Below, in pieces: positions 1 to 5,838 of a stretch of 64,000 nucleotides of DNA (position 1 is the first letter of the stretch; every line of letters begins with the position of its first letter). The notes under the pieces are model-generated. The model searched no databases. It was not told where the DNA came from and saw only the letters and a program-made list of their open reading frames with translations. The stretch comes from Mesonia oceanica (GTDB lineage: Bacteria > Bacteroidota > Bacteroidia > Flavobacteriales > Flavobacteriaceae). The stretch spans positions 1-64,000 of the forward strand of contig NZ_CABVMM010000007.1 in NCBI RefSeq assembly GCF_902499555.1, read 5' to 3'. Made by a program: the position numbers and the translations under genes.

Positions 1-55
1 TAGCGAGGCGGAACATCAGCTCAACAGGCGAAGTGAATTTATTGTGATCAATTAA
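1..55 (+). CDS. OmpA-family outer-membrane protein, C-terminal end only (partial)
   Basis: The window opens inside a gene. From base 2 the reading frame gives a short tail containing EAEHQLNRRSEF and then a TAA at 53-55. This resembles the last turns of the OmpA/MotB peptidoglycan-binding domain, where the NRRSEF-type ending is common in flavobacterial OmpA proteins. Such proteins tether the outer membrane to the cell wall. Only about 17 codons are visible, so the assignment rests on the motif alone. A strong intrinsic terminator follows at 113-147. Confidence 0.55.
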   Translation, partial: SEAEHQLNRRSEFIVIN

Positions 56-112
56 AACAGCCCTGTTATAACAACCTTACAGGACCTTTTGGTGCTGTGT
101 GGGATGGTATTT

Positions 113-147
113 AAAGCACCCTCTATATCATATGGGGTGCTTTTTTT
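113..147 (+). terminator. Intrinsic terminator after the OmpA-family gene
   Basis: AAAGCACCC pairs with GGGGTGCTTT across a loop of about a dozen bases and is followed by a run of seven T. It lies 58 bases after the partial OmpA-family stop codon and so closes that transcript. Confidence 0.8.
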
Positions 148-148
148 G

Positions 149-419
149 TTTGTGCTAATAGAATAGGTAGGTTTTGATTTTAAAAGCTACACTACGCGTT
201 AGGAAACCTATAGATCTCTAGATAATGCGTGGGATTATTTTTTTGGTTCTGGAAAATTTTTGAGAATCAGCCTCTCTGGGGTGATAAAGCGAATATTTCT
301 TTTGCAAATTATTGATAGTGCTCAAATGGCTATTGAATTGGAATATCCACGATTATATAAGTTACAATAATTACCTTTAACTTTGTAAAAAATGTAGTTA
401 ATTTATTAAATGAAAACCA
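149..419. other. Intergenic region with a possible decayed reading frame
   Basis: Between the terminator and arfB there is no convincing gene. An open stretch at 203-370 on the plus strand runs 55 codons after an in-frame TAG, has no good start, and ends in a peptide containing MAIELEYPRLYKLQ. A second frame over 228-318 also reads protein-like (NQPLWGDKANISFANY). That pattern would fit a gene remnant broken by frameshifts, but I do not recognise the family and it could be chance. Confidence 0.25.
378..385 (+). promoter_or_regulatory. Bacteroidota -7 promoter box for arfB
   Basis: TAACTTTG matches the Bacteroidota -7 consensus TAnnTTTG and lies about 35 bases before the arfB start. No good -33 TTG is seen at the usual distance, so the call rests on the -7 box and its position. 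Confidence 0.45.
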
Positions 420-836
420 GTGAGTTTAATGTTGGGTAGTAAGGAAGAGTTGCTAAACGAAGCAGATTTTAAAGCAGTTTTAAGTTCGGGGCCCGGTGGG
501 CAACATGCCAATAAAACCAGTACAAAAGTGGTTTTAAATTGGAGTTTAACCGATTCTGAGGTTTTTACTGAAGAGCAAAAAGAACGATTGCATTGGAAAC
601 TCAATAACAGATTAACAAAAGATAAAGTCCTTCAATTAAGTTCAGACCATACCCGAAGTCAGCATAAAAACAAAGAAATATTGGTGAAGCGTTTCTTTAA
701 GGTGTTGGAAGATGCTTTGAAAATTCCGAAGAAAAGAAAAAAGACCAAGCCTTCTCGAAGGTCAAAAATACAACGTTTAAAAGATAAACGAATTCAATCT
801 GAAAAGAAAGCCAATCGAAAAAATCCGCTTAAGTGA
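420..836 (+). CDS. arfB: Peptidyl-tRNA hydrolase ArfB (ribosome rescue, GGQ domain)
   Basis: A small release-factor-like protein of 138 residues that hydrolyses peptidyl-tRNA on ribosomes stalled at the end of broken mRNAs. The catalytic GGQ motif sits at residues 26-28 within SSGPGGQHANK. The C-terminal third is extremely rich in Lys and Arg, as expected for the tail that enters the empty mRNA channel of the small subunit. The length fits the family (about 135-140). The frame is closed by TGA at 411-413, so the start is the GTG at 420 or the ATG at 429. The ATG start would give 135 residues. It is transcribed alone from the box at 378-385. Confidence 0.9.
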   Translation: MSLMLGSKEELLNEADFKAVLSSGPGGQHANKTSTKVVLNWSLTDSEVFTEEQKERLHWKLNNRLTKDKVLQLSSDHTRSQHKNKEILVKRFFKVLEDALKIPKKRKKTKPSRRSKIQRLKDKRIQSEKKANRKNPLK

Positions 837-924
837 TTTTGAAAGCCATGATTACATGCCTGATGTAATGTGTGATTTTATTGAAATTAAAAGTCTGCTT
901 TTTTATTAAAAATGTGTAAAAAAT

Positions 925-948
925 CCACAGGGCTATTGTGGTTTTTTT
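925..948 (+). terminator. Probable intrinsic terminator after arfB
   Basis: CCACA pairs with TGTGG over a 7-base loop and is followed by a run of T. The stem is short, and it lies about 90 bases after the arfB stop. Confidence 0.55.
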
Positions 949-1049
949 GTTTTCTACAGTTTCGGTATTTCCAATAAAATTTTGCTAAATAAGGTTTAAG
1001 GGGTTGAAAATAAGTGTCTTTTGAGTTTTTTCATTCATAAAATTTTAAA

Positions 1050-1065
1050 TGGCATAACTATTTCA
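1050..1065 (+). promoter_or_regulatory. Degenerate sigma-54-like promoter (weak)
   Basis: TGGCAT, five bases, then TTTCA resembles the -24/-12 consensus TGGCAC-N5-TTGCW with two mismatches, one of them in the conserved GC of the -12 element. It lies 34 bases before the PepSY-like gene, which neighbours an NtrC-type activator. It may be coincidence. Confidence 0.2.
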
Positions 1066-1098
1066 ATCTAACTAAAAGAAACGATAAATATTTAAAAG

Positions 1099-1422
1099 AT
1101 GAAAAAGTTAATCACTTGTTGTGCGATCTTAGGTTTATGTGCAATATCAAGCATAAAAGCTCAAGAAAAGGGCAAAGAGAATAGCGTTGAAATAATGAGC
1201 GAAGAAAGCAAAGAACAGGAAACTTTTCAACCTGTAGATGTAAGTCAGGTTCCTGCTCCCATAGTGGCGGCAGTAGCTAGTGACTTTAAAGGAGCTAAAA
1301 TTACCAAAGCTTATAAAAATAGTAAGGACGAATATAAATTGGAAATAAAAACCGGTACAGAAAGCACTCCAAAAACCGTTTATGCGAGTGTCGAAGGAAA
1401 GTGGATAAAACCTTCCGCCTAA
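1099..1422 (+). CDS. Secreted PepSY-like (BLIP-fold) domain protein
   Basis: A 107-residue exported protein. Residues 1-21 form a signal peptide (Lys-rich start, hydrophobic core, cleavage near IKAQ). A charged linker of about 25 residues follows, then a single PepSY-like repeat from about residue 48, with the pattern VPAPIVAAVASDFKGAKI, a central YK.SKDEYKLEI strand and a terminal GKWIKP. This matches the Bacteroidota PepSY-like family, small periplasmic proteins of largely unknown role, often near two-component systems. It sits beside a sigma-54 response regulator, which hints at envelope sensing or regulation by it, but this is inference. The gene is monocistronic. Confidence 0.7.
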   Translation: MKKLITCCAILGLCAISSIKAQEKGKENSVEIMSEESKEQETFQPVDVSQVPAPIVAAVASDFKGAKITKAYKNSKDEYKLEIKTGTESTPKTVYASVEGKWIKPSA

Positions 1423-1476
1423 TAATTATAAAAGCAATCATGAACTTCTTAAATGGATTGGCGTTTGTTTAAGATA

Positions 1477-1690
1477 GGGGGCAGTAAAGAAGCATAGTAA
1501 TTTTTAAGAATTAATTTTTTTGGTAACCAAAAATGATATTTTTCAACGATGGTTAAGCGTGATCTTTTAGACTTTGTTGAAAACTAACTATAGGGAAGTT
1601 ATTTGTTTATTTATATCATTAACGAGGTTACCCAACAGTAATTTTTTACTGCCCTTAGAAGAGGTCAATTTAGGTTGACCTCTTTTTTTA
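1477..1690 (+). ncRNA. Candidate structured non-coding RNA (possibly 6S-like) ending in a terminator
   Basis: This gene-free stretch folds on itself by direct pairing. A 15-bp closing stem joins 1477-1491 to 1642-1656 (with G-U pairs). Inside it GGTAACC (1522-1528) pairs with GGTTACC (1626-1632), AATGATAT (1532-1539) with ATATCATT (1613-1620), and TTTTCAAC (1540-1547) with GTTGAAAA (1576-1583), plus a small hairpin at 1585-1601. A very strong terminator follows at 1659-1690. The length of about 180 bases, the closing stem and the large internal loop recall 6S RNA, for which a flavobacterial class (6S-Flavo) is described. The inner three-way branching is less typical, so the identity is open. 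Confidence 0.55.
1659..1690 (+). terminator. Strong intrinsic terminator of the RNA candidate
   Basis: AAGAGGTCAA pairs with TTGACCTCTT around a 6-base loop and runs into a T tract. The stop of the nearest upstream gene is almost 240 bases away, so this terminator fits an independent RNA better than the PepSY-like mRNA. Confidence 0.85.
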
Positions 1691-1724
1691 TGATTATTTT
1701 ACACAGGCAAGCCGTCATATTTTC

Positions 1725-1732
1725 TAATTTTG
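1725..1732 (+). promoter_or_regulatory. Bacteroidota -7 promoter box for the NtrC-like regulator
   Basis: TAATTTTG matches TAnnTTTG and lies 17 bases before the ATG at 1750. No clear -33 TTG is visible. Confidence 0.45.
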
Positions 1733-1749
1733 TGCAATAAGCAATCTTT

Positions 1750-3099
1750 ATGGCTAGAGTTTTAATAGTAGAAGACGATGTAGCATTTTGCAAAATGTTG
1801 GAGACTTTTTTATCAAAAAAAGGGTTTCAAGTTAGCGTTTCCCATACAGGAAACGATGCAATGACAAAAATAAATGAAAGTTTCTACGATATTATTTTAG
1901 CCGATGTACGACTTCCCGATAAAGACGGAAACACCATTCTAAAAACGGTTACCGATAAATTCCCGAAAACCAAAGTAATTTTAATGACGGGTTATGCTGA
2001 AGTGAACCTTGCGGTAGATGCTATAAAAACGGGAGCTTTCGATTATATATCCAAACCTATTAACCCTGAAAAAATGCTGGAAACTATTCAGAAAGCATTG
2101 TCGGGTAAAGAGGAAATGCAACAAAAGCAAACCGGTACTAAATCTACACGAAAAGAAATTACCCCTCAAGATACTACGAGTTATGTGGGTGGGGTAAGTG
2201 ATGCTTCTAAAAAATTGAACGATTATATTAAATTGGTGGCCCCCACCAATATGTCGGTATTGATTATTGGAGATAGTGGTACTGGAAAAGAGTACGTCGC
2301 CAAGAATATTCACGATCAGAGTAAACGTGCCAATGAAACATTTGTGGCGGTAGATTGTGGAGCGATACCTAAAGAAATTGCCTCGAGTGAATTTTTTGGT
2401 CATATCAAAGGTTCATTTACAGGAGCGGTAAACGATAAAACCGGGCATTTTCAAGCGGCCAATAAAGGAACTTTGTTTTTAGATGAAATAGGAAATCTTA
2501 ATTACGATTTGCAAGTTCAATTGCTTCGGGCATTACAAGAACGAAAAATAAAACCCGTCGGGAGTAATGAGGAGATCAAGGTAGATATTCGGGTAATTGC
2601 TGCAACTAATGAAGATTTAAAGAAAGCGGTTGAAAATGGCGATTTCCGCGAAGATCTTTATCACCGTTTAAATGAATTCAGTATTCAGGTGCCAGCGCTT
2701 AAAAAACGAAAAGAAGACTTGATGCTTTTTGCCAATCATTTCTTGGAAAAAGCCAATGAAGAATTAGAAAAAGAGATTGTAGGTTTTTCTGATGATGTGC
2801 TAGAATTATTTACCACCTATGCTTGGCCGGGAAATTTACGGGAAATGCAAAACACGATAAAGCGTTCGGTTTTATTGGCGCAAGATAAATTGATTACCAC
2901 CGAAGTTTTACCAAACCAAATGCATATAGCAACCACCGAAAAAGAAAGTTATAGTTTATTTAAAAACAAAAATGAACAAGAACTCATTTTAGATGCACTG
3001 GAGGAAGCTGATGGTAACAAAAGTAAAGCTGCCAGAATCTTAAATATCGATAGAAAAACGCTATATAATAAATTGAAGCAATACGATATCAAGCTTTAA
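1750..3099 (+). CDS. Sigma-54-dependent response regulator (NtrC family)
   Basis: A 449-residue activator with three domains. The receiver (1-117) has acidic residues D9 and D10, phospho-acceptor D52 and conserved K102. The AAA+ ATPase (about 145-380) has Walker A GDSGTGK at 174-180, a sigma-54 contact loop GSFTGA at 221-226 (Ser instead of the usual Ala) and Walker B FLDE near 243-246. A Fis-type helix-turn-helix closes the C-terminus (NKSKAARIL). It should bind enhancer sites and use ATP to open promoters held by RpoN, which is encoded at 60401-61858. The convergent hybrid kinase at 3089-5539 overlaps its 3' end by 11 bases and is the obvious candidate partner, although that kinase carries its own receiver. 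Targets are unknown. Confidence 0.95.
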   Translation: MARVLIVEDDVAFCKMLETFLSKKGFQVSVSHTGNDAMTKINESFYDIILADVRLPDKDGNTILKTVTDKFPKTKVILMTGYAEVNLAVDAIKTGAFDYISKPINPEKMLETIQKALSGKEEMQQKQTGTKSTRKEITPQDTTSYVGGVSDASKKLNDYIKLVAPTNMSVLIIGDSGTGKEYVAKNIHDQSKRANETFVAVDCGAIPKEIASSEFFGHIKGSFTGAVNDKTGHFQAANKGTLFLDEIGNLNYDLQVQLLRALQERKIKPVGSNEEIKVDIRVIAATNEDLKKAVENGDFREDLYHRLNEFSIQVPALKKRKEDLMLFANHFLEKANEELEKEIVGFSDDVLELFTTYAWPGNLREMQNTIKRSVLLAQDKLITTEVLPNQMHIATTEKESYSLFKNKNEQELILDALEEADGNKSKAARILNIDRKTLYNKLKQYDIKL

Positions 3100-5539
3100 T
3101 CTCACTCTGTAAAGCTTCCAATAACTTTTTAACTTCCACAATCGCTTTTTTGACGAGTGCTAATACCTCTTTTAAGCGGAGTTGTAATTCGTGTTGTTGT
3201 TCTAGTTTTTCGACAATGGGGATAACATTTTTTGCTTTTAATTGCCGGAACATCGGTAGCATTTTATGGGCTACGAAAGCAATTTGCTGAGTGTCTTTTT
3301 CTTCCGAAGCCTTCTGTAAATCTTCACAATTTTTTGTAGAATTTTCTATAAAAGTTTGAAGCAATATCGTTAAGGATTCTTCGTCGCCATCAGAAAAGAC
3401 CCTTAAATCTTGCAAGTCATACAATTTGGAGGTATTTTCTCTTTCAGGCTTTTTTGAGGTGGCTTTTCTACTAAATTCTTCATAAGGCAAGTCTAAAACC
3501 TTGGCGATTTTAATAAGCAATTCTCCTGCTTCGTAAGGTTTAATCACATTGGTTTCAAAGCCTTTTTCGGTATAAACACGCTGACTAATTTCTGTTCTTC
3601 CGGAAAGTGCAATTACCGGGATATGTTTTAATTTTTTATCTTTTTTCAGTTTCCTGATCAATTCAAATCCATTCATTTTTGGCATTTGAATATCAGAAAG
3701 AATCAAATCAAAAGCACCATTTTTGAGAAGACGTAAAGCTTCTTCAGGTTTTTCTGTAGCCATAATCTCAAAACCGGCTTGTTTCACGATTTCTCCCGTA
3801 AGTGCCAATTGGGTAAGTTCGTCGTCCAGAATAAACAGTTTTTTCCCTTTCGTGTCTAAAATCTTTACTTCTTTAGCATTTTCTTTCGTCGAAGTATATT
3901 TGGCATTTTCCACCGGAATAAATACCGTAAACTTACTTCCTTGACCGGGGTTGCTTTCTAGGTAAATCTCTCCGTCTAATAAATTCACTAGTTTTTTGGT
4001 AATGGCCAAACCTAAACCAGAACCACCATATTGTTTTTCAATAGAAGCTTTGGCTTGCGAAAATTCTTCAAAAATGCGTTGCTCTTGTTCTTTAGAAATT
4101 CCGATTCCTGTGTCTTCTATGGTAATTTTTAATTTATTGGTTTTAATAGAAGAAGTATCTAAAACCCCAGCGATTTTTATACTCCCCTCTTGAGTGAATT
4201 TGTATGCATTTCCCAGTAAATTAGTTAAGATCTGTTGAATTCTAAAAGGATCACTCAAATAAGAATTTTCAAATGAATCTTCTAACTTCAGTTGTATTTC
4301 TAAATTTTTAGGATCTTCTGAAGGAATGACGCCGTCAATACTGTCTTTAATTAAATTTTTAGGCGTAAATGGAAGCTTTTCAACCTGCATTTTTCCGGCT
4401 TCCAGTTTAGAAAAGTCCAATAAGTCGTTTACCAAATGTAAAATATAACCGGAAGATTTCTGAAGTTTTTCTAAGTAATGCGACTGTTTTTCAGATAAAT
4501 CCGTTTTATATAGCAAATCAGAATAGCCGGTAATGGTCGTTAATGGCGAACGTAAATCGTGTGTTACGGTAGCCATAAACTGTTCGCGACGTTTTAATAA
4601 AAGTTCGGCATAAGCTTTGGCTTTTTCCAATTCGCTACGGTAAAGTTGGCTACGGTTGGTGTCTTTTAGAATTAGAACTACAAAAAGCAAAATGGTAAGT
4701 ATGCAAGCTACTCCCAAAACAATCATTAGATTAGAGGTGTCTTCTAACGCTTCTTGAGATTGAGCTACTTGTAATACCGATTTCTGAACTTCTTCCTGTT
4801 CAATTTGTGAACGTAGTTTTCTTAATTGTGCCGTTAGATTTCTATCGTTTTCCAGCAGTTCATTTTCTTTGGAAATCACCGAATTTTGATACTCAATTTC
4901 TTCATTTTCCAAACGGCTCAGCACCTGTTTCATCGTATTGATTAACGAATCGGCCGATTGCTGGGTAAGTCGGTTGGCATTGTCTTTTTTGGCATATTCC
5001 AAATACTTCACCAAAACTTCCCGAACGTGGGGTTTGTATTCTTTTAGTCGTTCTTCGTAATTATCATCCTCAAAAATATAATTGGTTTTTTCCAGTTCAT
5101 TTAACACCCGATCGTAATAGTTTTCACTTCCTTGTTCTTTACGAAGCGCCAACAGATCTAATAAGTTTTCTTTCTTCAGCAAAAGTAATTGCTGGATGCT
5201 ATCCAAACTTTCCTTTGTCTCAGTTTGGGAAGGATAGGTTTGCTTTAACGAATCGATGAGTACTCCAATGGTGTCGAGTTGCGCATTGAAATCACTTATC
5301 TTTTCTGATTTTTTATTCTGGATAATATTTCGGCTAATCCCTTCTGCAGTATATAAATTGGTGACCGCTTCACTAATTAAAAATAACCGCTGGTTATTGA
5401 TACTTCCTACTTTATTTGTTTTGGTAAGGGTTTCAATTTTACCATAAATAAACCATATCGTAATCCCGGCAAAAACCGTAAGCAAAATATATCCTAGAAG
5501 GACTTTAAAAGTTATCGATTTTTTAGTGTTTTTCACCAT
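3089..5539 (-). CDS. Hybrid sensor histidine kinase with receiver and HPt-like domains
   Basis: An 816-residue membrane sensor. A first membrane segment lies near residues 12-30, followed by a long, charged, largely helical extracytoplasmic region (about 30-270) and a second membrane segment (about 271-292). Next come a HisKA dimerisation domain with the H box THDLRSPL (His near 325), an HATPase domain ending in GGSGLGLAI, a receiver with LSDIQMP (Asp near 613), and a C-terminal helical segment with AHKML (His near 757) that resembles an HPt phosphotransfer domain. This gives a His-Asp-His relay that could pass phosphate to a separate regulator, most simply the adjacent NtrC-like protein. The ligand is unknown. 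A TATTTTTG box at 5545-5552 lies only 5 bases before the ATG. Confidence 0.9.
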   Translation of the reverse strand: MVKNTKKSITFKVLLGYILLTVFAGITIWFIYGKIETLTKTNKVGSINNQRLFLISEAVTNLYTAEGISRNIIQNKKSEKISDFNAQLDTIGVLIDSLKQTYPSQTETKESLDSIQQLLLLKKENLLDLLALRKEQGSENYYDRVLNELEKTNYIFEDDNYEERLKEYKPHVREVLVKYLEYAKKDNANRLTQQSADSLINTMKQVLSRLENEEIEYQNSVISKENELLENDRNLTAQLRKLRSQIEQEEVQKSVLQVAQSQEALEDTSNLMIVLGVACILTILLFVVLILKDTNRSQLYRSELEKAKAYAELLLKRREQFMATVTHDLRSPLTTITGYSDLLYKTDLSEKQSHYLEKLQKSSGYILHLVNDLLDFSKLEAGKMQVEKLPFTPKNLIKDSIDGVIPSEDPKNLEIQLKLEDSFENSYLSDPFRIQQILTNLLGNAYKFTQEGSIKIAGVLDTSSIKTNKLKITIEDTGIGISKEQEQRIFEEFSQAKASIEKQYGGSGLGLAITKKLVNLLDGEIYLESNPGQGSKFTVFIPVENAKYTSTKENAKEVKILDTKGKKLFILDDELTQLALTGEIVKQAGFEIMATEKPEEALRLLKNGAFDLILSDIQMPKMNGFELIRKLKKDKKLKHIPVIALSGRTEISQRVYTEKGFETNVIKPYEAGELLIKIAKVLDLPYEEFSRKATSKKPERENTSKLYDLQDLRVFSDGDEESLTILLQTFIENSTKNCEDLQKASEEKDTQQIAFVAHKMLPMFRQLKAKNVIPIVEKLEQQHELQLRLKEVLALVKKAIVEVKKLLEALQSEIKA

Positions 5540-5544
5540 AAATT

Positions 5545-5552
5545 CAAAAATA
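5545..5552 (-). promoter_or_regulatory. -7 promoter box immediately before the hybrid kinase start
   Basis: On the minus strand TATTTTTG matches TAnnTTTG and ends 5 bases before the kinase ATG. If it is used, transcription would begin at or next to the start codon, giving a leaderless mRNA. No clear -33 element is seen. Confidence 0.35.
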
Positions 5553-5584
5553 CTGGCTCGAGAAATAAAAACGCCTTAAAATTA

Positions 5585-5614
5585 TTGTAAATTAAAAATT
5601 AACTCCTAAGTTTG
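5585..5614 (+). promoter_or_regulatory. Promoter of the TPP-riboswitch transcript
   Basis: TTG at 5585-5587 and TAAGTTTG at 5607-5614 are separated by 19 bases, a full match to the Bacteroidota TTG-N(17-23)-TAnnTTTG promoter. Transcription would begin just before the riboswitch aptamer. Confidence 0.75.
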
Positions 5615-5623
5615 CTGCAAATC

Positions 5624-5693
5624 TCAAAGGGGTGCCATTGTGGCTGAGATCATACCCGATGAACCTGGGCAGGTAATGCTGCCAAGGGACAAG
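5624..5693 (+). promoter_or_regulatory. TPP riboswitch (THI element)
   Basis: The conserved blocks of the thiamine pyrophosphate aptamer are present in order: GGGGTGCC, CTGAGATCATACCC, GATGAACCTG, GGTAATGCTGCC and AGGGA. It starts a few bases after the promoter at 5585-5614 and precedes a terminator at 5733-5776 and the TonB-dependent receptor gene. The arrangement implies that TPP binding favours termination, so the receptor is made when thiamine is scarce. Confidence 0.97.
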
Positions 5694-5732
5694 AAAGACT
5701 TGCTAGCGGTCTTTCAACAATCGTATGTTACT

Positions 5733-5776
5733 CCTGAATAAACTTTATATGGTAGAAGTTTTTTCAGGATTTTTTA
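5733..5776 (+). terminator. Regulated terminator of the TPP riboswitch
   Basis: CCTGAA then AAACTT (5733-5745) pair with AAGTTT and TTCAGG (5756-5768) with one mismatch, followed by a run of T. Upstream, GAAAGAC (5694-5700 region) can pair with GTCTTTC (5709-5715). These are the parts expected of an attenuation platform. Which alternative pairing forms the antiterminator was not resolved by eye. Confidence 0.75.
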
Positions 5777-5838
5777 TTTTATAATTTAATCTAAAACCTA
5801 AGAATAATCGCCCCTTTTATTCGTAAAACAAATTACGG

